Origin: Myxococcales bacterium
GTDB lineage: Bacteria; Myxococcota_A; SURF-8
Assembly: GCA_003598065.1 (NCBI GenBank)
Contig: QZKR01000031.1
Span: forward strand, 62,001 to 126,000
Reading direction: 5' to 3'
Length of the DNA stretch: 64,000 nucleotides
Shown: positions 17,838 through 26,656 of the stretch, piece by piece
Layout of the letters: each line of letters opens with the position of its first letter
How positions within the stretch are numbered: position 1 is the first letter of the stretch
Translations under genes and position numbers: made by a program
Notes under the pieces: model-generated
Databases searched by the model: none
Told to the model about the DNA's origin: nothing
The model's input: only the letters and a program-made list of their open reading frames with translations

Positions 17838-18851
17838 ATGGAATGGACGATGACGGAAATCCTTCACGAGCGAGTTTTGAGACTCGACTGCATCTCGCAC
17901 GCCAAGATGAAATCGCTCGATCCGCGCCATACGCTCGTCGTCGCTACGCTGAGCCCGCTGGAAGTTCACGGCCCGCACTTGCCGCTGGGTCAGGATATGT
18001 TCGAAGCGTACGCGATTGCCGAACAGGCTATGACGCGCATTGCCGGCCTGGAACCGACCTGGACCATTGTGCTTCTGCCCCCCGTTCCCGTGGCCGCCGA
18101 CTGCGTACCGCAACTTGGCTCGGTGAATTTCCCCGTGGAAATCGTGCGCAACGTGGCTTATCACCTCTTGGAGCCTTTCGCCAAAAAAGGTTTCAGCCGG
18201 CTCGCATACTCCTCGTTTCACGGCGGCCCGCGCCATATCTGCGCTCTGGAAGATGCGGCGGAAGCGTTGTCCAAGCGTTACAGCGTAGGCGCGGCATGCC
18301 TCTTTTCCATCGTCCTGTCGCGCCTTATGGAAGGCGATACGTTCTTCGCCGGCATTGAGACTATTCCCGAACGGCAGATCGACAAGTTGAAGCTGAAACA
18401 GGATCACCATGCCGGAATGGTGGAAACGTCGCTGGCGCTCCATCTCTGGCCGCAGTTCGTGGAAGACGGTTGGCAGACGCTGCCGGGTTCCGTGGCCGTA
18501 GAAAACGTGACCGAGGAGGCGAACGATTCCTTCCTCTATGGCTATCAGGATCGGCCGTCGTTATGGACGCGCACCAAACGCACCGCGTCCCAGGCGGCCT
18601 CGATGTATCGGTCGGTGAAGCATTTCAACGTCCACACCTACTTCGGCTATCCGGCGATGGCCTCGGCGGCGCAGGGCGAGGCGCTGTTCGAACATCTACT
18701 GAACATCACCGTTGAGGCGGTCCAGGAATTTCTGGCCAAGGGAACGGAAATGAACGTCCATTCGCCGCTTTGGAAGGGACGACGTCTCCTGCTCTCGCCA
18801 ATGGTCAACAAAGTAGCCAACGACTGGCTGAAAATTTACGTCGAAGAGTAG
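17838..18851 (+). CDS. Creatininase family metal-dependent amidohydrolase
   Basis: About 337 residues. The start is uncertain: ATG 17838 or ATG 17850; neither has a strong ribosome site, and upstream in-frame codons overlap the promoter. The family signature is clear: SPLEVHGPHLPLGQDM near residue 40 (Glu, His and Asp metal ligands), SSFHGGPRH in place of the common NGHGGN, and HAGMVETSLA with the Glu ligand. Members hydrolyse cyclic or linear amides (creatinine, formamidopyrimidines such as ArfB/MftE types). This one is longer than most (about 250) because of a C-terminal extension. Substrate cannot be told from the context. Confidence 0.85.
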   Translation: MEWTMTEILHERVLRLDCISHAKMKSLDPRHTLVVATLSPLEVHGPHLPLGQDMFEAYAIAEQAMTRIAGLEPTWTIVLLPPVPVAADCVPQLGSVNFPVEIVRNVAYHLLEPFAKKGFSRLAYSSFHGGPRHICALEDAAEALSKRYSVGAACLFSIVLSRLMEGDTFFAGIETIPERQIDKLKLKQDHHAGMVETSLALHLWPQFVEDGWQTLPGSVAVENVTEEANDSFLYGYQDRPSLWTRTKRTASQAASMYRSVKHFNVHTYFGYPAMASAAQGEALFEHLLNITVEAVQEFLAKGTEMNVHSPLWKGRRLLLSPMVNKVANDWLKIYVEE

Positions 18852-18869
18852 CTTTTCAGCCGAATATCC

Positions 18870-18930
18870 TTCCGGCAATAGCAGCATTTCGCATATAATA
18901 CCCTTGACGCGCGCGCCGCCGGTCGGCGCG
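18870..18930 (+). promoter_or_regulatory. Possible promoter and leader hairpin for the carbonic-anhydrase-like gene
   Basis: A perfect TATAAT (18894-18899) has only a weak -35 (TTCCGG, 18870-18875). The transcript would begin with a strong hairpin, CGCGCCG (18912-18918) pairing with CGGCGCG (18924-18930), about 20 bases before the start codon. Confidence 0.4.
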
Positions 18931-18952
18931 ACGGCGAATCCCAAGGGAATGT

Positions 18953-19396
18953 ATGGCCCTCCGCTGTGACGCATGCCTGTTGACCTGCGAGGATTTCCGC
19001 CTGCACGCGAGGCCGGATGGGCGCAACATCGTCGGTGAATTCGTTCGATCGCTCGGCGTCGATTGCGATGTCCTCACCCGCGCCGGGGCCGCCCAGGATC
19101 TGGTGCGTCCTCGCTTAGGCTTCGATGAAGCGATCCTACGGGATATGGAAGTCTCGGTGCTTTGGCACGGTGTGAAAACCATCATTATTCTGAATCACGA
19201 AGACTGCGGGGCCTATGCGCATTTCGGCTTCGCCAGCCGCGAAATCGAATTGGAGAAGCATTTCGCCGATCTGGCGGCGGCGCGCGAAGTCGTCAAGCGG
19301 TGCTTCGCAGAAGTGAATGTCTTGCTATATTTCGCGGAGCTTGAACAGGGAACGACGGACCGCTACGTCGTCCGTGCGGTAAACCTTTCGCCTTAA
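18953..19396 (+). CDS. Small beta-carbonic-anhydrase-like zinc protein
   Basis: The product has 147 residues. AAGGGA precedes the ATG. It keeps the zinc and activity residues of beta-class carbonic anhydrases in order: Cys12-x-Asp14-x-Arg16 (TCEDFR) and His82-x-x-Cys85 (NHEDCGAY). The AGAAQDL segment matches the AGN/AG turn after strand 2. It is shorter than catalytic beta enzymes (about 200 or more) because the N-terminal helices and the dimer arm are missing. Similar short proteins are widespread and mostly uncharacterised. Carbon dioxide hydration is possible but unproven. Confidence 0.8.
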   Translation: MALRCDACLLTCEDFRLHARPDGRNIVGEFVRSLGVDCDVLTRAGAAQDLVRPRLGFDEAILRDMEVSVLWHGVKTIIILNHEDCGAYAHFGFASREIELEKHFADLAAAREVVKRCFAEVNVLLYFAELEQGTTDRYVVRAVNLSP

Positions 19397-19430
19397 TCTC
19401 TTTTCCCGGTTTATTCATTTATTTCAACCA

Positions 19431-19459
19431 TTGCGATAGGCTGCCGCGTGGACTAAAAT
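19431..19459 (+). promoter_or_regulatory. Promoter for the Cys-rich lipoprotein
   Basis: TTGCGA (19431-19436) and TAAAAT (19454-19459) are 17 bases apart, about 69 bases before the start codon. Confidence 0.55.
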
Positions 19460-19527
19460 GAGCAGTTAACGGACTCGCCGACCGTCTTTTGCCTTCCGTC
19501 TGCCGACGGCCATTCAGGAGTGAAGCC

Positions 19528-21138
19528 ATGCGCGAATGTCGGGCTTGGGGCGTTCTCATCGTGCCGTTAGTCGTTGCGGTCGCGCTATTGGCCTGCTCTC
19601 CTGCGAGCGACAGCGACACGGATGACGACGGTCTCCCCCCAGGCGATGCAGATGAAATTGTTTCCGACGGTGACGCGTTCGAACCCAATCCTACGGGATC
19701 GGCTTGCGAAGCAAGTTGCCAGGGGAACGACGCTTTCTGCCTCGCGCAGCCGGAGAATGCAACGCGCTGTCCCGGCAAATGCCTCGTCGCCAACGGCCAG
19801 GCCAACGGAACATGCGTGGCCGCCTGCTCTCTTGGCGACGGCTGCCCGCAAGGCTTCTCCTGCAGGGAATGCCGCAGCCGTCCGGAACTGAACAACTACT
19901 GCATCCCGCGCAATGCGCAGCAGTGGTTCGACGGCTACTGCGCTTCCGCTCCGACCGACGGAGACCAGCTTGACGGCGACATTCCCGATGGCGACAGCGA
20001 CGCCGCCGAACCGGAAAAAGAGGAAGAAGCTCCGCCGCAATACGGTTGCCTGTTGGAAGCCGACTGCAAAGAAGGAGAGCATTGCGACCTGCTGAAAAAG
20101 AAATGCGGCCAAGCCTGCGATCCTTATGATCCCTCCTGCCCGGGAGAACAAGTCTGCACCGTCATCGACGAAGGCGAATTGGCCCGCCAGGGGGTGGGCG
20201 TCTGCGTCGATCAGATCGACTTTGCAAGCGACGAAGGCCAGTCGTGCGTGGGCAGCCAGATTTGCAAGCGGCATCTGATCTGCTTCCAGCAGGATCGTTG
20301 CGAGCAGCTTTGCAACTTCCAGGGCGGCGAGCCCGCGTGCCCGGAAAACAAACTCTGCGTTTTCGATCGATCCAACGGCGTCGGGGGATGCTCCGGTTGT
20401 TCCGACGAGGTTCCCTGCCCCGAAGGTTTAGTTTGCCGGGCAGGAGAATGCGAGGAAAAGCAACTTTGTGAAACGTACTCCGACTGCGAGAAGCCCTTCA
20501 CCTGCATCGGCGGCTGGTGCCAGGATGGCTGCTGGGCATTGGGCTGCCCCGACGGCATCTGCGACAACACCACCGGCTATTGCAAAAAATACTGCACGCC
20601 CGGCTGCACGGAGGGACAATGCTGCAACGACGGCCACTGCGGGCCTTGCTGCGAACCGCCTTGCGTTGAAGGACTTGAAGTTTGCAAAGAGGATGCTTCC
20701 TGCGCTCCGGAGGAGATCTGCTGCGTGACCAAAGAAGACTGCCGCGCCCAACCGGACCCGGACGCCTATTGCGAGGGCGAGTTGGTCTGCGACCGCTCCA
20801 CCGGAGAGTGCCGCCCCACCTGTCCGACCTCCGGATGCCCCTGGGGCTTTTACTGCAGCGCCGACACCGACTACCAATGCCGCGCCCGGCCGCCCGAGAG
20901 TTGCGAGCCGCCGTTTTTGACATGTGCTGATCCTTGCATGAGTTGTAACGGCTTTGGCTTGTACTGTGCTCCAACTCCTAGCTGCCCCACTGAATGTGTT
21001 CAAACCGGCATGGCCTGCGCCAATTACCCAGGCTTTCTAGCCTGCTGCTGGGGCGACGTTTGCTGTAATGACAGCAATAATTTCGCTGTCTGCTGCCCGC
21101 AAGCCAACTGCCAGCCAGAAGGCTGCGTGGCGCGTTGA
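19528..21138 (+). CDS. Cysteine-rich surface lipoprotein with DGD linkers
   Basis: The product has 536 residues. CAGGAGTGAAGCC directly precedes the ATG; an upstream in-frame ATG would hide the lipoprotein signal. The lipobox LLAC gives a Cys near residue 23, followed by an acidic linker. Unusually many cysteines follow. They are arranged as small modules with spacing C-x5-C-x5-C-x4-6-C (for example CLLEADC, CETYSDC, CSDEVPC) around residues 160-350, interrupted by a second DGD linker. The last 60 residues, coded by visibly less GC-rich DNA, carry CC and CxxC clusters. No enzyme motif is seen. It is likely a disulfide-rich extracellular adhesin-like or structural protein. The neighbouring M3 peptidase has its own possible promoter. 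Confidence 0.85.
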   Translation: MRECRAWGVLIVPLVVAVALLACSPASDSDTDDDGLPPGDADEIVSDGDAFEPNPTGSACEASCQGNDAFCLAQPENATRCPGKCLVANGQANGTCVAACSLGDGCPQGFSCRECRSRPELNNYCIPRNAQQWFDGYCASAPTDGDQLDGDIPDGDSDAAEPEKEEEAPPQYGCLLEADCKEGEHCDLLKKKCGQACDPYDPSCPGEQVCTVIDEGELARQGVGVCVDQIDFASDEGQSCVGSQICKRHLICFQQDRCEQLCNFQGGEPACPENKLCVFDRSNGVGGCSGCSDEVPCPEGLVCRAGECEEKQLCETYSDCEKPFTCIGGWCQDGCWALGCPDGICDNTTGYCKKYCTPGCTEGQCCNDGHCGPCCEPPCVEGLEVCKEDASCAPEEICCVTKEDCRAQPDPDAYCEGELVCDRSTGECRPTCPTSGCPWGFYCSADTDYQCRARPPESCEPPFLTCADPCMSCNGFGLYCAPTPSCPTECVQTGMACANYPGFLACCWGDVCCNDSNNFAVCCPQANCQPEGCVAR

Positions 21139-21167
21139 TTGACGCCGTCTCTTTGCCGTGCTAACAA
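21139..21167 (+). promoter_or_regulatory. Possible promoter for the M3 peptidase
   Basis: TTGACG (21139-21144) starts right after the upstream stop codon and is followed 17 bases later by TAACAA (21162-21167), a weak -10. Confidence 0.35.
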
Positions 21168-21206
21168 CGAACAACTCCAACCTGTCTGAATGACAAGGAG
21201 ATGGGT

Positions 21207-22898
21207 ATGTTTGCGCTTAAGGAATTCACACGCCGCCTTCTCCCTGAAACGTTCGATCCCGGCGATCCCAAGGCGGTTTCGGCCGAGTTCGACCGCATCG
21301 CCTCGCGGCCGCGCAAAACCGTAGCCGAGTTGGAGGATTTTATCGCGCATTGGATGGAATTGGCGTCCGCCATCCACGACAAAGAAAGCCGCGCCTATGT
21401 CCGGATGACCTGCGACACGGCCGACAAGGAAGCGGAGAGTTCCTACCTCTACATGGTCGAAACGATCGATCCGATCACGCAGACACGCACCTTCGAGCTG
21501 AAAAAGCTGCTCCTCGAAAGCCCGGCGGCGGCGAATCTGCCGAAGCACTATGTCGTTTTCCTGCGCAACGTGAAAAACGAAATCGACCTCTTCCGCGAGG
21601 AAAACGTCCCGCTTTCCACCGAGGAAAGCAAGCTCGCCCAGCGCCATCAGAAAATCACCGGTTCATGGATGTGCGAGTGGGAAGGGAAGCAGCTTACCGT
21701 CCAGCAGGTGCGCGCCAAATTCGAGGAAACGGACCGCGGCTTGCGCGAGCGCGCTTTCCGCAGCGTCTATGCCCCCCATCTCGCCGACTGCGCGAGCCTC
21801 GATGCGCTGTACGACGAAATGATGGCCGTGCGCGTCCGGATGGCGAGAAACGCCGGCTTCGCCAACTTCCGCGACTACGCCTTTCGTCGTTGGGGCCGCT
21901 TCGACTACACGCCCGCCGATTGCCAGACCTTCCACGCGGCCATACGCCAGCATGTCGTGCCGCTGGTGACGAAGCTTGCCGAGCGGCGACGCGCCCGATT
22001 GGGTCTCGACTCGTTGCGGCCTTGGGATCTGGAAGTTGACGAAGAGGGACGTCCGCCGGTGCGGGCCTTCGCCGACGGAGCCGAACTGACAAAGAAAGTC
22101 GGCGCGGTGTTCGACGGCCTGGATCCGGAGCTGGCTTTCTTTTTCGGCTCGATGCGCGATCGCGGCATGCTGGACCTGGAAAGCCGCAAAGGCAAGGCTC
22201 CTGGCGGCTACATGACCGAATTCGCCGAAAGCCGCATCCCGTTCATCTTCATGAACGCCGTCGGCACGCGCCGCGACGTGGAGACGCTGCTGCACGAGAG
22301 CGGCCACGCCTTCAATCTCTTCCTGGCGCGCGAAATCGAGCCCGCCGCCTACCTCTCGCCGCCCTTGGAATTCGCCGAGGTGGCCTCGATGTCGATGGAA
22401 TTGTTGAGCCGGCCGCTTTTCGAACTGATCTACGCGCCGAACGACATCCCGCGCGTCAAGGAGCAGCAGCTGGCGGCGCATCTCAAGTTTTTCCCGTTCA
22501 TGTCGATGATCGACAGCTTCCAGCATTGGGTTTACACCCACGAGACGACCCCCGAAAGCCGGGGGGATTTCTGGGCCGGACTGGAAGACGAGTTCCGTCC
22601 GCATCTCGACTGGGCCGGTCTGGAGGACTTCAAGCGGCTGGGCTGGCAATACCTGCACGTCTTCCAATTGCCGTTCTACTACATCGAATACGGCATCGCG
22701 CTGACCGGCGCGCTTCAAGTCTGGCAGGCGGCGCTTAAAAATCCCCAAACCGCCATCGCCGCCTACAAGCGCGGCCTGGCGCTGGGCGGTTCGCGTCCCT
22801 TGCCGGAATTGTTCTCCACCGTCGGCGCGCGCTTCGATTTCTCGGGCAAGGTGCTTGCCGAACTGACGGAGACGCTGGCAAAAGAACTGGCGCTGTGA
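21207..22898 (+). CDS. M3 family oligoendopeptidase (PepF-like)
   Basis: A 563-residue zinc metallopeptidase. AAGGAG lies six bases before the ATG at 21207; a nearer ATG at 21201 touches the ribosome site and is unlikely. The active-site motif HESGH is at 363-367 with the third ligand Glu about 25 residues later (SPPLEFAEVASMSMELL, typical of M3). The C-terminal YYIEYGIALTGALQVW region has the conserved Tyr/His that close over the substrate. Members cut short peptides in the cytoplasm. Length matches the PepF/M3B branch. No signal peptide. Confidence 0.93.
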   Translation: MFALKEFTRRLLPETFDPGDPKAVSAEFDRIASRPRKTVAELEDFIAHWMELASAIHDKESRAYVRMTCDTADKEAESSYLYMVETIDPITQTRTFELKKLLLESPAAANLPKHYVVFLRNVKNEIDLFREENVPLSTEESKLAQRHQKITGSWMCEWEGKQLTVQQVRAKFEETDRGLRERAFRSVYAPHLADCASLDALYDEMMAVRVRMARNAGFANFRDYAFRRWGRFDYTPADCQTFHAAIRQHVVPLVTKLAERRRARLGLDSLRPWDLEVDEEGRPPVRAFADGAELTKKVGAVFDGLDPELAFFFGSMRDRGMLDLESRKGKAPGGYMTEFAESRIPFIFMNAVGTRRDVETLLHESGHAFNLFLAREIEPAAYLSPPLEFAEVASMSMELLSRPLFELIYAPNDIPRVKEQQLAAHLKFFPFMSMIDSFQHWVYTHETTPESRGDFWAGLEDEFRPHLDWAGLEDFKRLGWQYLHVFQLPFYYIEYGIALTGALQVWQAALKNPQTAIAAYKRGLALGGSRPLPELFSTVGARFDFSGKVLAELTETLAKELAL

Positions 22899-22904
22899 AT
22901 TTCC

Positions 22905-22933
22905 TTGTTGGATAAAAGGCGATTTGCTATAGG
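22905..22933 (+). promoter_or_regulatory. Promoter for the small barrel protein
   Basis: TTGTTG (22905-22910) and TATAGG (22928-22933) have 17-base spacing; the start codon is 29 bases downstream. Confidence 0.45.
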
Positions 22934-22961
22934 CACAAGGTCCGAACGAACCGGAAGAACG

Positions 22962-23540
22962 ATGCCGCAACGACTTACCGCCCTCCTTCTCACGCTTCTG
23001 CTCTGGCTGGCCGCGTGGCCCGCCTGGGGACAGGCGTCGATCTATTTCGACGAGGACGACAGACGGCCGTGGAAAATTTCCCTCGCCCCCGGCTACGGTC
23101 TGCTCTTCGTCGCCGGCGAGAAACAGGAACACCACGGCTTCGCCAACCGTCTGCACCTGGGCTATGGCGTCGCTCCGCATTGGGATCTGGAACTGCGGGT
23201 TCAGCTTGGCGCGTACGAGGGTGATTCGGAGGCGGAGGACGGCCTTTACTTGCAAATGGGTCTGTTGCCTGCGGTACGCTACACCTTCCTTACCGATTGG
23301 GTGCAGCCGTTCGTTTACTTCGGCCTGGGCTGGATGAGGACGGAACTGGATCGGGAAATCAAGCGGGTCTACACCACGCATTCGCTTCTGCTGGCGGCGG
23401 GCGGCGGCATAATGTTCCGCGTCATCCCGCTGGTCTGGCTCGGCATGGAAACCTCTATTGCCCCGCAATTTTTCGGCAACGACGAAATCAACGCCAGCTT
23501 CTTCTACCACGCGGCGTTCATGGTCGAACTGCGGTTCTAA
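22962..23540 (+). CDS. Outer-membrane beta-barrel protein, OmpA/opacity-like
   Basis: The product has 192 residues. CGGAAGAACG precedes the ATG. The signal peptide ends near AWGQA (about residue 25). Alternating strands (ISLAPGYGLLFVAG, RLHLGYGVAPHWDLELRVQLG, PFVYFGLGWMRTEL) and the final VELRF terminate in Phe, as expected for BAM-inserted barrels. Likely eight strands. Similar in size to the barrel at 8928 but not obviously a copy of it. Confidence 0.78.
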   Translation: MPQRLTALLLTLLLWLAAWPAWGQASIYFDEDDRRPWKISLAPGYGLLFVAGEKQEHHGFANRLHLGYGVAPHWDLELRVQLGAYEGDSEAEDGLYLQMGLLPAVRYTFLTDWVQPFVYFGLGWMRTELDREIKRVYTTHSLLLAAGGGIMFRVIPLVWLGMETSIAPQFFGNDEINASFFYHAAFMVELRF

Positions 23541-23583
23541 GATCTGAGAACATCCTTCAACGGCCCTTCAACAAATCGTTATC

Positions 23584-23611
23584 TTGACAGTTACGTCCGG
23601 CAGGTTAAAAT
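23584..23611 (+). promoter_or_regulatory. Promoter for the thioredoxin-fold protein
   Basis: TTGACA (23584-23589, perfect) and TAAAAT (23606-23611) are separated by 16 bases, 41 bases before the start codon. Confidence 0.65.
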
Positions 23612-23652
23612 TCTCCCGTAAGTCTTTTAGAAGTCCTCTCCAAGGAAAAGAT

Positions 23653-24912
23653 ATGAAACGAGTTGTGAAAGCGGGCTTTAAACTGCTTGGAATACCCATC
23701 TTTCTATTTCTTTTACTTTCTTTCGCGAAGCCGGCGTATGCGGAGAGTTCCTCATTGGATCTTGAAGGGCTTTTCAATCAACCCCAGGTAAAGCTTGTTG
23801 TCGTGGACTTCTATGCCGATTGGTGCAAGCCTTGCGTGGATTCCGTGCCGCATTGGCAAGCCCTCCACCAGAAATACTTCGACAAAGGACTACGGCTGAT
23901 CGTGGTTTCCGTAGGCGACGCCGGAAGCTGCTCCAATCCCGGCTGGACGCCCGACCGCCAGGTTTGCGATTCCAATGGGGAGATTCAAAACCGCTGGCAA
24001 GTGCGAGAACTGCCCCAAGCCTTCATTTACGCCTGGAACGGCGATCTGCTGGCGGAACGCGTGGACGTGGATCAAGCGGAAAAAGCGATTGATCGGTATT
24101 TCAGGAACATATCGTTGCGAATCAATGTCGATGAGGTCGAAGTCATCGGAGACCGGTATGCCATAACAGGCAACCCCGCAAGCATCCGGGATTACATCAT
24201 CTCGCAGGTTCGACAACAATCCAAGTTCGACGTCGTCAGCGCCGCCGAAGCTCCATTGCGCCACGCTCGGTCGAAATCGTGCCCGATGGAACTACCCCCG
24301 AACAGCACCTTGCGTATTCGTCTCGCCGGCGACGACTCCGGAAACCGGATGCTGACTCTCGATCTCGAACGCGATGGCTGTATCCTCGCCTCATCGCAGA
24401 AAAATTATTCGGGGAAAAAAGGGAGGGAGGATGTTGCTTCCCTGCAAAACGCCGCCGAACAGGCCGTCAAAGACATCATCCGGCAGTTGATTCGCATCAA
24501 GGCGGTTTCGGCGCCGGGGCAAGCCGTGTTCCGCCAATCGACTTCAGTCCCACCCAAGAAAAATCCCAGGCCTTTTTCGGTCTCTTCGAAGTTGCAGCTC
24601 AGCGTTATGGAAAAAGCCGGCTACGGCTTGCTCGGCTCGGGCGTCGGAGTCGCCGCGCTTGGGGTCATTTTCCATTACCTGGCCAAAAACGAAGCGGACT
24701 CTTACAAAAACGATGTTTCCGCATCGAAGGAAGAAAAGATCAAAACCTATAATGCCGTCTCGGTGACCGGTTATGCGGTGGGAGGAACGCTTGCCAGCAT
24801 TGGCGTCGTGCTGCTATTGCTCGATTTAAGCACGGACAAATCGACGACCTCGAATGCGATGCCCGACATCGAAATCGGCGGCGACCGGGTATTCGCCACA
24901 TGGACTTACTGA
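23653..24912 (+). CDS. TlpA-like thioredoxin-fold protein with C-terminal membrane helices
   Basis: The product has 419 residues. AAGGAAAAG precedes the ATG; the earlier in-frame codons overlap the promoter. A signal peptide ends near AYA (about residue 29). A thioredoxin domain follows, with the redox motif WCKPC (Trp57-Cys61) and the cis-Pro region (RELPQAFIY). Residues about 155-290 are a second domain with a lipid/ligand-unrelated beta pattern that I do not recognise. Two hydrophobic helices near the C-terminus (GYGLLGSGVGVAALGVIF and GYAVGGTLASIGVVLLLLD) flank a charged loop, an arrangement seen at the ends of many myxobacterial PEGA/TPR proteins. The thioredoxin part should act on periplasmic disulfides. 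The stop overlaps the next start. Confidence 0.82.
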   Translation: MKRVVKAGFKLLGIPIFLFLLLSFAKPAYAESSSLDLEGLFNQPQVKLVVVDFYADWCKPCVDSVPHWQALHQKYFDKGLRLIVVSVGDAGSCSNPGWTPDRQVCDSNGEIQNRWQVRELPQAFIYAWNGDLLAERVDVDQAEKAIDRYFRNISLRINVDEVEVIGDRYAITGNPASIRDYIISQVRQQSKFDVVSAAEAPLRHARSKSCPMELPPNSTLRIRLAGDDSGNRMLTLDLERDGCILASSQKNYSGKKGREDVASLQNAAEQAVKDIIRQLIRIKAVSAPGQAVFRQSTSVPPKKNPRPFSVSSKLQLSVMEKAGYGLLGSGVGVAALGVIFHYLAKNEADSYKNDVSASKEEKIKTYNAVSVTGYAVGGTLASIGVVLLLLDLSTDKSTTSNAMPDIEIGGDRVFATWTY

Positions 24913-25850
24913 TGAGTCGCTACAGAAAAAAACGCCCACTTAAAGACCTGTTCTTTGTTTGGGTACAAACGTTGGCCGCTTTATTCGCACTAGCCGCCTG
25001 TGTTGACATCCCCAAGATCGGACACGAAGGAGAGCCTTGCGACGCCAAAGGCCAATGCCTGGAAGGTCTGGTCTGTTTCGAAGGCGCCTGCTTCGCTACT
25101 GAAAGCAGCGACGGGGACTATGACCAATCCAGCGACGACGAGCATTCTCTGTCTCAGACTTTCGAAGTCCTTGACGCCTTTGATGCGCCGTCGTCCAAAT
25201 GTCGAGGTCTTGCTGCTTCCGGCACGGGACTTGTGGTTGGCGATATTGCCGGGAATAAGTTGGTGAGCGTAGATGGCAATACAGGACAGGTAACAGCCGA
25301 TCTGATCGAGCTGCCCGCGCCTCATCTGATTGATATGACCCGTAGCGTCAACAGCTACTATACGATCCATGAAAATCCATACGCCGTTTACAAATTCGAC
25401 GTTTCGGAAAGAACCTTCGAACCCATCGGAGAAGATTACGGCGAACTCAAAGGGATTGTTTATGCCGACGATCCCTACTCGTCTGATTCCTATACTCAAA
25501 CCAAGCTTTACTTGTGGGAAGACGACCATTTGAACGTGCTCGATTTTTCTTTCAATCCACTTGAGACAATCCCATGCGCGATAGAAGGAAGGCTGTTGGC
25601 TTTCTATGCTGAGCATGCCCATTCGTTTTTCTCGTACGTCGGTTCTGATGGAAACGAAGGAAGCTACACAATCACGCTCCGAGAATTCAAAATCACCGAA
25701 GAAGGCAAGGTCTCGCCCATTCTGCTGCATGAAATAGGCATTGATGCCGAAGAGGTGACAGGGATGGCTGCGGATGGCTTCTTTCTCTGGATATTGACGG
25801 ACGGGGAAGGTTCGGAGGCGGGCAAAATTTTTAAGTTAAGGGAAAAATGA
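24912..25850 (+). CDS. Lipoprotein with one Cys module and propeller-like repeats
   Basis: The product has 312 residues. The ATG overlaps the preceding TGA (TGATG), so translation is probably coupled to the thioredoxin-fold gene; an in-frame ATG 12 bases earlier is possible. The lipobox LAAC gives Cys30. Residues about 41-58 are a single C-x5-C-x5-C-x4-C module, then a short acidic linker (SSDGDYDQSSDDE). The rest has repeated beta units of the kind VGDIAGNKLVSVDGNTGQV, suggesting a small beta-propeller. Its partner protein is redox-active and periplasmic, so the pair may work together. Function is unknown. Confidence 0.78.
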   Translation: MSRYRKKRPLKDLFFVWVQTLAALFALAACVDIPKIGHEGEPCDAKGQCLEGLVCFEGACFATESSDGDYDQSSDDEHSLSQTFEVLDAFDAPSSKCRGLAASGTGLVVGDIAGNKLVSVDGNTGQVTADLIELPAPHLIDMTRSVNSYYTIHENPYAVYKFDVSERTFEPIGEDYGELKGIVYADDPYSSDSYTQTKLYLWEDDHLNVLDFSFNPLETIPCAIEGRLLAFYAEHAHSFFSYVGSDGNEGSYTITLREFKITEEGKVSPILLHEIGIDAEEVTGMAADGFFLWILTDGEGSEAGKIFKLREK

Positions 25851-25879
25851 CGTTCTTGCGCACTCGCCACAGTCTCACC

Positions 25880-25912
25880 AAAAAGCAACGGGCGCGGTTG
25901 CCCGCGCCCGTT
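25880..25912 (-). terminator. Terminator of the rpsB-tsf-pyrH operon
   Basis: A perfect 11-bp stem (AACGGGCGCGG at 25887-25897, CCGCGCCCGTT at 25902-25912) with a four-base loop is followed on the minus strand by TGCTTTTTGG. It lies 25 bases past the pyrH stop. Confidence 0.88.
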
Positions 25913-25937
25913 CACACACCCACCTCCCCCAATCGTG

Positions 25938-26645
25938 CTAGCGCACGATAGAACCGATTTTCTCGCCCAACAGCGCCCGCTTGATGTTGCCGGGCGTGTT
26001 GACGTTGAACACGTTGATCGGCATCTTGTTTTCGCGGCAAAGCGAAAACGCCGTCTGGTCCATGACGCGCAGTTCGCGCTCGATCACCTGATGGAACGTC
26101 AATTCCGGAAACAGCTTGGCGCTGTGGTTTTTCTTCGGGTCGTCGTCGTAGATGCCGTCCACCTTGGTGGCCTTGAGCAGAGCGTTGCAGTGCAGTTCGA
26201 CGGCGCGCAACGCGGCGGCTGTGTCGGTGGTGAAATACGGATTGCCCGTGCCGCCGGCGAAGATGACGACTTTTTTCTTTTCCAAAGCCGCCAGCGCCTT
26301 CGCCTGATTGAAGCCCGGCACGGCCGAGCCCACCGCGAGCGCCGACTGCGCCAGCGTGTCCAAGCCGATCATGCTGAACACCGATTCGAGCGCCATGGCG
26401 TTGATGACCGTGGCCATCATGCCCATGAAGTCGCCCTTGACGCGGTCCATGCCCAGGGCCTGCGCCATCTCGCCGCGAAAGATGTTGCCGCCGCCGATGA
26501 CGATCGCGACCTCGATCTTCGCCTCCTCCACCGCCTCCAGGATCTGAGTTCCCATGAAGCGGACGAATTCGGTGTCGATGATCTTCTGGCCCTGCTTCGG
26601 TTGCAGCGCCTCGCCCGACAGTTTTAGCAATACACGGCGATTCAT
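25938..26645 (-). CDS. pyrH: UMP kinase
   Basis: A 235-residue amino-acid-kinase-fold enzyme that converts UMP to UDP with ATP, first step from UMP toward CTP and UTP. KLSGEAL (near residue 8), GGGNIFRG (51-58), the GNPYFTTDTAAALRA segment and DGIYDDDPKKN are all diagnostic for bacterial PyrH. The ATG is 11 bases after the tsf stop with only a weak site, suggesting coupled translation. Normal length. It is the last gene of the operon; frr, its usual next neighbour, is absent here. Confidence 0.97.
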   Translation of the reverse strand: MNRRVLLKLSGEALQPKQGQKIIDTEFVRFMGTQILEAVEEAKIEVAIVIGGGNIFRGEMAQALGMDRVKGDFMGMMATVINAMALESVFSMIGLDTLAQSALAVGSAVPGFNQAKALAALEKKKVVIFAGGTGNPYFTTDTAAALRAVELHCNALLKATKVDGIYDDDPKKNHSAKLFPELTFHQVIERELRVMDQTAFSLCRENKMPINVFNVNTPGNIKRALLGEKIGSIVR

Positions 26646-26656
26646 GGCGCGCTCGC

